Position numbers and translations under genes: made by a program
In this document: positions 17,804-27,216 of the stretch, in pieces
How positions within the stretch are numbered: the first letter of the stretch is position 1
How the letters are laid out: every line of letters begins with the position of its first letter
Source of the DNA: an uncultured Bacteroidia bacterium
Lineage (GTDB): Bacteria; Bacteroidota; Bacteroidia; J057; CALAJH01
Direction of reading: 5' to 3'
DNA length: 64,000 bases
NCBI GenBank assembly: GCA_937922655.1
Contig: CALAJH010000005.1
Span: forward strand, 62,001-126,000
The notes under the pieces: model-generated
Seen by the model: the letters and a program-made list of their open reading frames with translations, nothing else
What the model was told of the DNA's origin: nothing
Databases searched by the model: none

Positions 17804-18561
17804 ATTTCGACGACCAAACCGTCGTAGGCAAAGCGTACATATTCAGGCAATTCGGGCGAAACGTCGGCGTGCTTGCCCATCAAGTGGCTGACGTGCGTGA
17901 AATACGCCCTCTTCGGTTTGAGGATTTCGACAACCGCCAAGGCCTCCGACAAATTAAAATGCGAAACGTGTTTTTCTTTTCGCAAGGCGTTCAAGACCAG
18001 CACGTCCAAGCCTTGCAGACGTTCGAGGGACGAAGAGGGAATGAGACTGGCGTCGGTAAGGTAGGCGAAATTGTCAATGCGAAAACCCAACACCGGCATC
18101 GTACAATGCAATACGGGGATGGGAACGACGTTCACGTCGCAGGCGCAAAAAGGTTGGTCGTCGATAAAGTGGCGTTCGATTTTGGGAATGCCGGGGTAAT
18201 TGCTTCCGTTGAAGATGTAGTCAAATTCTCGTTCGAGGGACGTCCACGTTTCGCGGGTGGCGAAAACGGGCATGGGGCCGTTGGTTTGGTAATTGAAGGC
18301 GCGAACGTCGTCCATACCGGCGGTATGGTCTTTGTGGGCGTGGGTGAAAAGCACAAAATCCAATTTTTGCACGCGGTGGTTGAGCATTTGCGTACGAAAA
18401 TCGGGTCCCGTGTCGATGACGAAGTTTCTTTTTCCGGTTTGCACGAACACCGACGAACGCATGCGTTTGTCTCGCGGGTCGTCGGAAAGACAGACGGGGC
18501 ATTGACATGCAATCACCGGCACTCCTTGCGAAGTGCCGGTGCCGAGAAAAGTAATTTTCAT
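17800..18561 (-). CDS. MBL-fold metallohydrolase, PhnP-like
   Basis: 253 residues. The start F-L-G-T-G-T-S-Q-G-V-P and the H-A-H-K-D-H-T-A-G metal-binding motif mark a metallo-beta-lactamase-fold phosphodiesterase. C-x-C-P-V-C (residues about 19-24) is the extra structural zinc site of the PhnP/LipB-adjacent subgroup. Later ligands appear in L-T-D-A-S and F-T-H-V-S-H. PhnP hydrolyses cyclic phosphodiesters in phosphonate metabolism, but Bacteroidota paralogues occur without phn genes, as here, so the substrate is open. Its ATG abuts the stop of paaA by one base, which implies co-transcription with that gene. Confidence 0.88.
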   Translation of the reverse strand: MKITFLGTGTSQGVPVIACQCPVCLSDDPRDKRMRSSVFVQTGKRNFVIDTGPDFRTQMLNHRVQKLDFVLFTHAHKDHTAGMDDVRAFNYQTNGPMPVFATRETWTSLEREFDYIFNGSNYPGIPKIERHFIDDQPFCACDVNVVPIPVLHCTMPVLGFRIDNFAYLTDASLIPSSSLERLQGLDVLVLNALRKEKHVSHFNLSEALAVVEILKPKRAYFTHVSHLMGKHADVSPELPEYVRFAYDGLVVEI

Positions 18562-19541
18562 TATGCAAGAGGCATGACGGCTTGGGGCGCGGGCCGCATC
18601 AAGGCTTCACGCAGCCAACGGCCGCGTTCTTCGGCAAAACGCCGTACGGCCAGACGTTCTTTGTTGCACGGCCCGTCGCCGTTGATAACCCGCATAAATT
18701 CGTCCCAGTCGGGTTCGGTGTATTCCCATTGTCCCGTTTGGGGATTTTTGCGGAGGTTGGGGTCGGGGATGGTCAGGCCCAGTTCCCAAATTTTCGGAAC
18801 GTACATATCCAAAAATTGTTGGCGCATGGCGTCGTTGGAGGCCATTTTGACCTGCCACTTCATCAATTTTTCGGTATGGACGGAGACCTTGTCGGGCGGA
18901 CCGTGGAAGTGCATGATGGGCGTCCACCAACGGTTGAGGGCCTCTTGAAGCATTTGGCGTTGTTTGGGCGTGCCGGTGGCCAGATGGACGCAAGTGTCGT
19001 AGCCGTAACGCAAGTGGAACGATTCCTCGGCGCAAATGCGGTCGAGCGCCCTACAATAGGGCCCGTAGGAACCTTTGGCGTTGGCCACCTGATTGATTAT
19101 CGCGCCCGCGTCAATGAGCCACGCGATGACGGCGCTGTCGGCCCACGTTACCGCCGGATAATTGAAAACGTTGGAGTATTTGGATTTGCCCGAAAGCAGG
19201 TCGTTAATCATGGCCGCACGGGGTTTGCCGAGGGTTTCGGCGGCGGCGTAAAGGAGTTGGGCGTGGCCGACCTCGTCCTGTACCTTGGCCATGAGCGCAA
19301 GCTTGCGCTTAAAACCCGGCGCACGGGTAATCCACGTGCCTTCGGGCAATGCACCGATAATTTCCGAATGCGCATGCTGTTCAATCATGCGTATCAACTG
19401 ACGGCGGTATTCAAAGGGCATCCAATCCCGAGCCTCAATTTTTTCGCCGCGTTCGATGCGAGCCTCAAACTCCGCCAATTTTACGGGGTCTTCCTCGCGT
19501 GTGGAGGCCGGCCCCTCCACGATACTCATGTTTCCGTACAT
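18561..19541 (-). CDS. paaA: 1,2-phenylacetyl-CoA epoxidase, catalytic subunit A
   Basis: 326 residues, the usual PaaA length. PaaA is the di-iron oxygenase subunit that epoxidises the ring of phenylacetyl-CoA. Both iron-ligand helices are visible: D-E-V-G-H-A-Q and E-E-S-F-H with a Glu further upstream, and W-M-P-F-E-Y-R precedes them. The active enzyme needs PaaC and PaaB, with PaaE as reductase, but no other paa gene is in this window, so PaaA is either a lone copy serving a distant set or has another job. It is directly upstream of the MBL-fold gene (1-bp overlap). Confidence 0.93.
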   Translation of the reverse strand: MYGNMSIVEGPASTREEDPVKLAEFEARIERGEKIEARDWMPFEYRRQLIRMIEQHAHSEIIGALPEGTWITRAPGFKRKLALMAKVQDEVGHAQLLYAAAETLGKPRAAMINDLLSGKSKYSNVFNYPAVTWADSAVIAWLIDAGAIINQVANAKGSYGPYCRALDRICAEESFHLRYGYDTCVHLATGTPKQRQMLQEALNRWWTPIMHFHGPPDKVSVHTEKLMKWQVKMASNDAMRQQFLDMYVPKIWELGLTIPDPNLRKNPQTGQWEYTEPDWDEFMRVINGDGPCNKERLAVRRFAEERGRWLREALMRPAPQAVMPLA

Positions 19542-19734
19542 AGCCTTGTCGATTCTATTTTGATAACGAAATTACAACAAAAAACATTACCGAAAAAATG
19601 CAAAACCACATTTTTTTGGAAAACGCAAGCTCAAACCGCCCTCGATTGTCGATGCCGGCTTCCGGTCAACGAAAAGCCGTCGGCGTCAAAACGAATAAAT
19701 GCACGCAACGGCGACGGAACGCCGTGCGCCCGTC

Positions 19735-21894
19735 TCATCTCACGGGACGATAGACGGGAAGTTCAAAGCGTTCGACGGCGGTTCGGAGAATTTCGGTTTT
19801 GTCGAAAGTGCGGGGTTTGAGCCGTTCGCGGGCAAACAAATCCATTTGGTCGGTACGCCCCGCCGCCGCACCGTACGGCACGACCGTTTCGATTTTCGGC
19901 CCGTCGCTACGGTATTGAACAAAAAGAATAAACGTGTCGCCTTCGGTATTGACGACCCGTGCGCGGTTCCAACGCCCCGTCAAGGTACGCAAAACCTCCA
20001 AAGCGCCCGAAACGGGACGGATTTCATCGCCGCGTTCGATAAAAGAGGCGCAACGCAAAGGAACGTAAATCGTGCCGTAACGTTTGCGAAGTTGATTTTG
20101 CGCGTAACGCAAGGCCCGCGCCGCCACCCCCGGCCCGTATTCGATTCCCGTCTCAAAATCGGCATAGTCGCTTTTGGTTTTGGCCATAACGTATCCCAAC
20201 GCCAAACGTATCAATGCCGCGTGCCGACTGTCCAAATCGAAAGACAAAAAACGGTTTTGAACCGCGACGATGGCGGGTGCGATGGCGGGCCGTTTTTCAG
20301 GGTTCAACGCCCGCATAGGCGCCAAGGTTTTGCGTACGCCGCATTCGCTACGCACGGGATAAGCGGCGTCGTATTTTATCGCCTTTAAGTCGTTGTATGA
20401 AAATTTTTCTTGCGCCGTAATCCGTTCCTCGAAACGAATCCTGCGATTATTGTTGACGTTCCATGCCAAGGCGTGAACGTCGGGAACGGGAACGGAATCA
20501 CGTAAAACGGCGGCGGAAAACGGAGACGAATTCGTACTCACAACGTACCCCGACGGCGGATTGAGGCATTGGGGCAAATCGGAAAACGGGACCTTGCCGT
20601 GCGTCAAGACGTCGGGATTGTCGCCGGGCAAAGTCTTTTTCCAGTCAAAATCCGACGTGCGACGGGGAAGTTGGGCGTTGAAAACGTAGAAAACGGTGTC
20701 GTTTTTGTCGGCGTAAACGACGTTGAACATGGGCAAAGCCCGGCGCTCGAGGGCTTGTCGAAAGCGGTAAAAGTTTTCGGCTTTGACCATGCGATACCAC
20801 TGTTCGGCGGCGGCGACACAGGGACGCAAATCCAACCTGACCGCATAAGCCCTTCCCCTACCCCGAAACACGGGCCCGTGAACCGTCCGACGCACCGTTA
20901 AAGGAAGCGTCAAAAACGTTTTTCCCCGACGCAAGTCCCGACCCGTTTCCTCAAAAATTTGTCGATATGCGTTTTTTCCACCAAAAAGCCGAACTTTAAG
21001 TTTAATTTTTCGACGTTCGAACGCATGCCAATGGCCCGCAAAAAAATAACGGTTTGCCCGGGTTTTGAGCCGATAAACGTCGATAAAGTCGGGCCAATTA
21101 AAGGTCAAGGCCCAAGCGTGGCTTGGCGTGGCGCCCAAACCGGGCGTAGGCATTCCGGGCAAATGTCCCCCGATGCTATGCCAGCCTTCGGCCGTCGAAA
21201 CGTGCGCCTCGTACCACGTGAACGGCCCAACCAAAGGAACGTGGGGATTGACCGCCAAAAACGGGGCGTTTTCGGTCGTGCGAACCGCGTTCACCGCGTA
21301 AGCGTTGGAACCGAACGAGACGTTCGGTCGGTAGCCGTCGACCTTACCCTTGCGTATCGCTTTCAACACCCCCGGCAAATCCATAAAAAACGACAAAACC
21401 GTAACATATCCAACCAACAAATCCTCGGAATTGATGGGAAAAAGTCCGGGCAAAACCCAACGTTCGGGGCAACGCGCGGCATAGTCGTTGATTCCGGCGG
21501 CATAAGCGTCGAGTATGCGCAAATATTGTTCGGAAACGTCGCCGGCATCAAGAGCCGTACGCACAACGCCGCGAACGTCGTTGAGTTCGAGGTAATAATC
21601 GACGAGGGCGCCGTACAAGCCCGCGAGCTCGCCGGCGCGACGCCGAATCAATACGGCAAGCGTCTGTATTTTTTCAAATTCGTCTTGGGCGTGGCAGTAA
21701 GCAACGGCGTAAGCGGCGTCGGCGTCGGTGGCGGCAAAAATATGCGGCACGTAAAAACTGTCTCGCGCCACCCACGTTTGCGCCTTGACCGAAAACGCCG
21801 ACGTCGAAATGCCCCATGCCCACCCAAACGCCAAAACAACGATTGTGCCTGCCCACGCGGTAGGGGACGTTAGCCCATGAACGGATAGCGCCAA
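19735..21894 (-). CDS. Penicillin acylase family protein (Ntn hydrolase)
   Basis: 719 residues. No ATG exists before the hydrophobic N-terminus, so the start is taken as TTG 21894, overlapping pruA by 25 bp. The membrane/signal segment is A-G-T-I-V-V-L-A-F-G-W-A-W-G. A pro-peptide-like alpha-subunit (V-P-H-I-F-A, A-Y-C-H-A-Q-D) follows. Then comes F-G-S-N-A-Y-A-V, where Gly/Ser should be the autocatalytic cleavage site and Ser the N-terminal nucleophile of the beta-subunit. Further family marks are N-P-H-V-P and R-T-V-H-G-P-V. The family hydrolyses amide bonds of penicillins, acyl-homoserine lactones and other acylated amines; the substrate cannot be read from sequence. Confidence 0.88.
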   Translation of the reverse strand: MALSVHGLTSPTAWAGTIVVLAFGWAWGISTSAFSVKAQTWVARDSFYVPHIFAATDADAAYAVAYCHAQDEFEKIQTLAVLIRRRAGELAGLYGALVDYYLELNDVRGVVRTALDAGDVSEQYLRILDAYAAGINDYAARCPERWVLPGLFPINSEDLLVGYVTVLSFFMDLPGVLKAIRKGKVDGYRPNVSFGSNAYAVNAVRTTENAPFLAVNPHVPLVGPFTWYEAHVSTAEGWHSIGGHLPGMPTPGLGATPSHAWALTFNWPDFIDVYRLKTRANRYFFAGHWHAFERRKIKLKVRLFGGKNAYRQIFEETGRDLRRGKTFLTLPLTVRRTVHGPVFRGRGRAYAVRLDLRPCVAAAEQWYRMVKAENFYRFRQALERRALPMFNVVYADKNDTVFYVFNAQLPRRTSDFDWKKTLPGDNPDVLTHGKVPFSDLPQCLNPPSGYVVSTNSSPFSAAVLRDSVPVPDVHALAWNVNNNRRIRFEERITAQEKFSYNDLKAIKYDAAYPVRSECGVRKTLAPMRALNPEKRPAIAPAIVAVQNRFLSFDLDSRHAALIRLALGYVMAKTKSDYADFETGIEYGPGVAARALRYAQNQLRKRYGTIYVPLRCASFIERGDEIRPVSGALEVLRTLTGRWNRARVVNTEGDTFILFVQYRSDGPKIETVVPYGAAAGRTDQMDLFARERLKPRTFDKTEILRTAVERFELPVYRPVR

Positions 21895-23498
21895 TCTTGA
21901 GCGGGAACAAAGGTTTCCTTAATCGTTCGCGGCGAAACCCAACGCAAAAGGTTGAGCATCGAACCGGCCTTGTCGTTGGTACCGGAAGCACGCCCGCCGC
22001 CGAAAGGTTGTTGATTGACGACGGCGCCCGTCGGCTTGTCGTTGATGTAAAAATTGCCGGCGGCGTGGCGCAAGACGTCGGTTGCCTCGATGATGGCGGC
22101 GCGGTCGCGGGCGAAAACCGCCCCCGTCAAAGCGTAAGGGCTCGTCGCGTCGCATAGTTCCAAGGTTTGGCGCCATTGGTCGTCGGGATAAACGTAGACC
22201 GTCAAAACGGGCCCGAACACCTCTTCGCGCATCGTCAGCGACTGCGGGTCGGCGGTCAAAAAAACGGTCGGTTCGATAAAAAATCCTTCGGATTTGTCGT
22301 AATTGCCACCGCAAAGAAGCGTGGCCGTATTTTCTTTTTTTACGGCTTCGATGTAACCGACGATTTTGTCGAAAGCCCGTTCGTCGATAACGGCCGTAAA
22401 AAAGTTGGAAAACTCTTCGGCGGGTCCGGGTTTGACTTCCTTGCAAAAACCAAGCAGTTTGTCGATTATGTCGTCGGCCAACGATTGAGGAAGATAAGCG
22501 CGTGAAGCGGCGCTGCACTTTTGGCCTTGAAACTCAAAAGCGCCGCGCATCAAGGCAACGGCAACGGCTTGAACATCGGCGCTTGGATGAACGAAAACAA
22601 AATCCTTGCCGCCCGTTTCACCGACAATCCGCGGATAACTTTTGTATTTTTGAATGTTTTCGCCGATGGTGCGCCACAAATGTCGAAACACCGCCGTCGA
22701 ACCGGTAAAGTGAAGGCCGGCAAAATCGGGGGAATCGAAAACGACGCTTCCGACGGTGGGTCCGTCGGCGTAAACGAGGTTGACAACGCCGTCGGGCAGA
22801 CCGGCCTCGCGAAAAATTTCCATAATTTTCCACGCGGAATAGATTTGGGAATCGGCGGGTTTCCAAACAACGGTGTTGCCCATGAGCGCGGGTGCGGAAG
22901 GCAAGTTGCCGGCGATGGACGTGAAATTAAAAGGCGTAAGCGCGAAAACAAAGCCTTCGAGCGGGCGATGGTCGAGCCGGTTCCAAACGCCGGCGGCCGA
23001 GGCGGGCTGTTGCTCGTAAATTTGTTGGGCGTAGGCGACGTTGAAACGAAAGAAATCAACGAGTTCGCAGACGGCGTCGATTTCGGATTGAAAGGGGGTC
23101 TTGCTTTGCGCCAAAAGGGTGGCGGCGTTGAACTCGAAGCGCCGCGGGCCGGCGATGATTTCGGCGGCTTTGAGGAAAACGGCGGCGCGTTCGTACCACG
23201 GCGTGTTTTCCCAAGCTTTTTTAGCCTTCAAGGCGGCCTCAACCGCCGCGACGACGTGCTTTTCATGGCCGAAAGCGTGCCGACCCAACGTGTGTTTAAG
23301 GTCGTGGGGCGGACGCATCACACGCCGCTCCTCGGTGTACACTTCCTCGCCGCCGATAAACATCGGTATTTCAACGGCTTGGGAACGCAATTTCTTCACC
23401 GCCGCTTTCAACGCCTTGCGCCCCTCGGACTTGGGCGCATAATCGAAAACGGGTTCGTTTTTCGGTAAGGGAACGGAAAATCGTGCGTCGGCGTTCAT
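21870..23498 (-). CDS. pruA: L-glutamate gamma-semialdehyde dehydrogenase (1-pyrroline-5-carboxylate dehydrogenase)
   Basis: 542 residues, the length of the single-domain PruA of Bacteroidota and eukaryotes. It oxidises glutamate semialdehyde to glutamate with NAD in proline catabolism. The ALDH signatures are V-G-E-T-G-G-K-D-F (general base Glu) and F-E-F-Q-G-Q-K-C-S-A (catalytic Cys). F-T-G-S-T-A-V-F for NAD binding and the C-terminal I-N-D-K-P-T-G-A-V-V-N-Q-Q-P-F-G-G-G-R-A-S-G-T block are diagnostic of the P5C dehydrogenase subgroup. No proline dehydrogenase gene is adjacent. It is transcribed together with the downstream acylase gene, which overlaps its end. Confidence 0.95.
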   Translation of the reverse strand: MNADARFSVPLPKNEPVFDYAPKSEGRKALKAAVKKLRSQAVEIPMFIGGEEVYTEERRVMRPPHDLKHTLGRHAFGHEKHVVAAVEAALKAKKAWENTPWYERAAVFLKAAEIIAGPRRFEFNAATLLAQSKTPFQSEIDAVCELVDFFRFNVAYAQQIYEQQPASAAGVWNRLDHRPLEGFVFALTPFNFTSIAGNLPSAPALMGNTVVWKPADSQIYSAWKIMEIFREAGLPDGVVNLVYADGPTVGSVVFDSPDFAGLHFTGSTAVFRHLWRTIGENIQKYKSYPRIVGETGGKDFVFVHPSADVQAVAVALMRGAFEFQGQKCSAASRAYLPQSLADDIIDKLLGFCKEVKPGPAEEFSNFFTAVIDERAFDKIVGYIEAVKKENTATLLCGGNYDKSEGFFIEPTVFLTADPQSLTMREEVFGPVLTVYVYPDDQWRQTLELCDATSPYALTGAVFARDRAAIIEATDVLRHAAGNFYINDKPTGAVVNQQPFGGGRASGTNDKAGSMLNLLRWVSPRTIKETFVPAQDWRYPFMG

Positions 23499-23595
23499 CG
23501 TTTTTTAATTTTTCAATCGTTGTCCTGTTCGCTCCAAACGCTACCATGCGCATTTGGCCCCGCAAATTAAACGTTTTTTACGGAAAAAAAGAACG

Positions 23596-25854
23596 TCATG
23601 GCCTCACGGGCTCCGGATATTTGACGCGCCCGTGATAAATGCTGACCAAAATGCGATTAACCTCCTTTTTAATGACGTTGATGTTTCGGAACGTTAAAGG
23701 CGAATGCGAGAGTTGGTGGTCTTGAATTTTTTGGGAAATGATGCTCTCGACAAGTTTTTCCAAATTTTCGGGCGTGGGATTGTCCAGAGACCTTGATGCG
23801 GCCTCAATCGAATCGGCAATCATTAATATCGCCTCTTCTTTGGTACGCGGCGGCTGGCCCGGATAACGGAACCTGACCTCGGACTCCACCGCCGACTCGG
23901 GATAAAGTTCGATGTGTTTGCGATAAAAATACTCGACGCGCGAACTGCCGTGATGCGTGGCGATAAAGTCTTTGATTTCTTTGGGCAAACGATGCTCTTC
24001 GGCCATGGCAAGTCCGTCGGTAACGTGCGCAATAATGATTTTTGCGCTTTCCGAGGGCGTGGCATGCCGATGGGGACTGTTGGCCCTATCGACGTTTTCG
24101 GCGAAGTAGTCGGGATTGTTGATTTTGCCGATGTCGTGAAACAAGGCGCCGACGCGCACTTTCAATCCGTTGGCGTCGGTTTTTTCGGCCAAAGCCTCCG
24201 CGATGTTGGCCACTTGCAACGAATGCTGATAGGTTCCGGGGGCGTTTTCCGCCAACTTCCTAAGCAAAGGATGGTCGGTGTTGAGCAGTTCGACGTAGGT
24301 TAAGTCCGAAGTGATGTTGAACAATCTTTCCAAGGCCCAAGTAAACAAAAAAGACAACAACGTCAAAAAAGAACCGACCATCAACAATAAAATGTTTCCC
24401 GTATTAACTTGCGAAAAATTGCCTTTAAGATAAAACCCGTAAGCAAAGTACGCGGAAACGTAAATGGCAAGCAAAAGCAGTACGCTGGAAAAAAATTGGG
24501 AACGCTTACGAACGCGATTGAGTCGAAAAACGATAAACGACCCGGCGCACGTTTGTACAAAAAGATACTCAAAACTGTTGGGCAAGGCAATGGCGACAAT
24601 CAAGGCCAAAAGAATATTGCTAATGAAGCCGACGCGGTCGTCGAAAAAAATAGCCAACATGATACACGCCATGCCAAAAGGAGCCATATATACCGCCTGT
24701 ACTTTGTACTCGGTGGAATAATCGGCCCCCAAACGATGCACCAAAAGCGTGATGGCCGTAACGGTAAAGTATATCGTAAACAACATCAAAAACCGGCGGC
24801 CGTCTTCATAAATACGTATTCTATTGGCCTTTAAAAACCGCAAAAGGATGCTCATCAATATCAGTAAAACCACAAACTGTCCCAACGAACGCAAAGAAAA
24901 ATAAGCGTGGGGCTCGCTTCCCGTTTTAGAAATTTCAAAGTACAACGATTCGATTTTTCTGGCTTTTTCGGGAGTTACCTTTTCCCCGTAAGCGATAATC
25001 GTTTCGCCTTTGTTTACCTTGTCGTAATGCAAAGACACCGAGGCAAGGGCGGCCTCCTCTTCTTCCCTCGTCAGCTCTTCATGAAAATAAAAGTTCGGAC
25101 GACAATAAAACAACAAAGCGTTTTGTAAAAGCAAAGCCATCGGACGGGGATAGCGCTCCAAGTATCGCGAAATTCTTTGACGGGCAATATCGTCGTCAAT
25201 CAACAATCCTTTTTCCCGCACCACCTCTTTTGAAGGGGTCATTCTCAGGGAAACAAATTCGCGATTGATTTCACGAATCGGACGATTGACGTAACCGTAT
25301 CGGTACAAACTGTCGTAAAAAGAAAGGGTTTGAGCTTTGACGGCGGGAAAATTCGGCTCGGTTTCAAAGGCGGAAAAATAAGCGGACAAATCCTGATTGG
25401 GGTCAAGTTTGTTCAACGACTGATGCATGCGCGTTTTAATTTTTTCGTAGCGTTCGCGCGGCATCAACCGCTCTTGAGCGTTGAGATTTTTCCAAATAAT
25501 GTACTCCTCCCCTACCCTTGCCAACCAAACCTCCAAACGCGCCCTAGCGCCCTTGAGAGGATCGTCGAACAGAAACACCAACGGCGTTTGCGCCAAACGC
25601 TCTTCGCGTTCTTTTTTCAAATCGGCGTCGGACTTGACAATCGGAAAATCAACGGGCGCCACCAAATCGTCCTCCAACCACAACTTGCCTATTTCATAAT
25701 CGTGCTTTTCCGCCTCGCTTTTCGGCAACAACAACCACACCAACACAATAAAAACGCTTACGACGAAAAAGCGAAACCCGGCGCCTTTTTCTTGAGGTAA
25801 AAACCATCTGAAAATACGATGGGCCGGTGGCAATTTATTTTTTTCGGCTTCCAT
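23596..25854 (-). CDS. PgpH-type 7TM HD-domain cyclic-di-AMP phosphodiesterase
   Basis: 752 residues. An N-terminal membrane segment precedes a large extracytoplasmic 7TMR-HDED domain (residues about 60-300). Seven membrane segments (about 310-500) and a cytoplasmic HD domain follow: L-F-H-D-I-G-K-I-N-N-P with downstream H-R-H-A-T-P and I-A-T-H-H-G-S. This is the PgpH architecture, which degrades c-di-AMP and is widespread in Bacteroidota. The start is ATG 25854, only 3 bp after the stop of the haem/copper protein, so it appears to be the last gene of the cluster beginning at 35469. That links c-di-AMP turnover, at least transcriptionally, with the surface-protein genes. Confidence 0.92.
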   Translation of the reverse strand: MEAEKNKLPPAHRIFRWFLPQEKGAGFRFFVVSVFIVLVWLLLPKSEAEKHDYEIGKLWLEDDLVAPVDFPIVKSDADLKKEREERLAQTPLVFLFDDPLKGARARLEVWLARVGEEYIIWKNLNAQERLMPRERYEKIKTRMHQSLNKLDPNQDLSAYFSAFETEPNFPAVKAQTLSFYDSLYRYGYVNRPIREINREFVSLRMTPSKEVVREKGLLIDDDIARQRISRYLERYPRPMALLLQNALLFYCRPNFYFHEELTREEEEAALASVSLHYDKVNKGETIIAYGEKVTPEKARKIESLYFEISKTGSEPHAYFSLRSLGQFVVLLILMSILLRFLKANRIRIYEDGRRFLMLFTIYFTVTAITLLVHRLGADYSTEYKVQAVYMAPFGMACIMLAIFFDDRVGFISNILLALIVAIALPNSFEYLFVQTCAGSFIVFRLNRVRKRSQFFSSVLLLLAIYVSAYFAYGFYLKGNFSQVNTGNILLLMVGSFLTLLSFLFTWALERLFNITSDLTYVELLNTDHPLLRKLAENAPGTYQHSLQVANIAEALAEKTDANGLKVRVGALFHDIGKINNPDYFAENVDRANSPHRHATPSESAKIIIAHVTDGLAMAEEHRLPKEIKDFIATHHGSSRVEYFYRKHIELYPESAVESEVRFRYPGQPPRTKEEAILMIADSIEAASRSLDNPTPENLEKLVESIISQKIQDHQLSHSPLTFRNINVIKKEVNRILVSIYHGRVKYPEPVRP

Positions 25855-25857
25855 ATC

Positions 25858-27216
25858 TTACTCAAACAGATAACCCGCGGACTTGGGATACTTTACCTTT
25901 TTTCGTTCGTCGCCCGGTTTGTAAGGCACACAAAAAAGAAAAAACTCCATCATTTCTTGGTCCGCATTAAAAGAATATATTGCGTCTCTGGGAGGAAAAT
26001 AAGGGTTTTCCGGATTGTTTTCGGTGTTGTCGAAGGTAAAAAACATGTGTACCGTTGTGCCTTTGGGAAAATAAATAAATCTTTGCGTTAAATACATCAA
26101 CTGCCACTCGGCCCGCCAATCGTTGATTCTCACCAACGGTAGGGTATCGCCCGACGGAGTCACCGCATACGTAACAATCTTTCTGGCCAAATGGTGGGCG
26201 TGCGGGCACACCGCAAAACAAGACCAATCCTTATCCAAGGTCTTTTTTGCGTGCAATGTAACCACTTTTCCGGCGGGAATTTTGAACATCGTCATGGCGC
26301 TTTCTTGCATCGAATCCGATTTTGTCAAATGAAAATATGCGTAATTGTCATATTCGGTGTAAACCAAATCGGAATGTCCGTGCATAGTGAGTTCGGTTAC
26401 ATAACGCTTCGGCTTGCCTTGGGTAAATTTCAAAGACACTTCGCTTTTGAAAGTGTAATCTTTGTCCGTCGGCGCGTAGTGTTCCATCAACATAAATTGC
26501 GAACCTTTCGGTATTCGCATCCCAAATCTGGTTGGCAAAATGTATCTGTTTCCCGGCAACCAGCCGCTTAAATAATAATAATTTCTCATAAAATCATAGC
26601 GTCCCTCATAGTTTTCGTTGCCGTCGTTCAACACAAAACCCGGGCGCGTGAACTCAAATGTTTGAGACGCCGTCGAATCCACAAACAGCTCCGTGTGATG
26701 GGTTTGCGCAAAACCGGGACGATACGCAAACACCGAAACGTTCATATCTTTTTCCGCTTTTTGCGGCACGTGAAAAAGCAGATACCGGTCTTTGTCGTGC
26801 GCGTACAAGGTAAAAGAATCCTGCATGAAAATGGTATAATCCGGCTTCCACGGCTTAGGAAGGGGAATGGGCTTTTCACGTCCTTTGCCCCGGGGTTTGC
26901 CGTTTTCTATCCATTGTTTGATGATTTGTTTTTCTTTTTCGGTAACGACGTTCTCGTTAAGAAAGCGACGGTACGAGGTGTCGGCGGGCCACGGAGGCAT
27001 CAATCCCGACTCTATCGCCGCCAACGCCGTCGTCGCCTTACGGGAAAAATCCTCGTATTTTATCAAGGGAAAAGGCGCCATTCCCCCCTCGTGATGACAA
27101 ACGCCGCAACGCTTGACCACTATCGGCCGTACGTCTTTTATATACGTTTGAGCCGACAACGCTCCCCAAAAAACGAACGTCCACGAAATATAAACGGTTA
27201 TCGCTCGATATAACAT
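25858..27216 (-). CDS. Secreted haem c / copper type II monooxygenase-like protein
   Basis: 452 residues with a signal peptide ending G-A-L-S-A-Q. A small cytochrome-like domain comes first: C37-G-V-C40-H41 binds haem c, with M-P-P-W about 40 residues on as the distal Met region. The rest (residues about 120-430) resembles the copper type II ascorbate-dependent monooxygenase fold of PHM/DBM. Candidate copper ligands sit in T-H-H-T-E-L, M-E-H-Y-A-P, C-P-H-A-H-H-L-A, and later Met residues. I recall proteins in Planctomycetota and Myxococcota where this pair of domains is preceded by a redoxin domain in one chain. Here the redoxin is the immediately upstream gene, overlapping by 19 bp. Likely a periplasmic redox enzyme; substrate unknown. 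Confidence 0.8.
   Translation of the reverse strand: MLYRAITVYISWTFVFWGALSAQTYIKDVRPIVVKRCGVCHHEGGMAPFPLIKYEDFSRKATTALAAIESGLMPPWPADTSYRRFLNENVVTEKEKQIIKQWIENGKPRGKGREKPIPLPKPWKPDYTIFMQDSFTLYAHDKDRYLLFHVPQKAEKDMNVSVFAYRPGFAQTHHTELFVDSTASQTFEFTRPGFVLNDGNENYEGRYDFMRNYYYLSGWLPGNRYILPTRFGMRIPKGSQFMLMEHYAPTDKDYTFKSEVSLKFTQGKPKRYVTELTMHGHSDLVYTEYDNYAYFHLTKSDSMQESAMTMFKIPAGKVVTLHAKKTLDKDWSCFAVCPHAHHLARKIVTYAVTPSGDTLPLVRINDWRAEWQLMYLTQRFIYFPKGTTVHMFFTFDNTENNPENPYFPPRDAIYSFNADQEMMEFFLFCVPYKPGDERKKVKYPKSAGYLFE

Noticed and set aside
16211-19684. Shared 16-base string near 16218 and 19668 as a dispersed repeat
   Set aside because: Only two copies were noticed, no flanking similarity, and one is part of a weak hairpin; too short to support an element.
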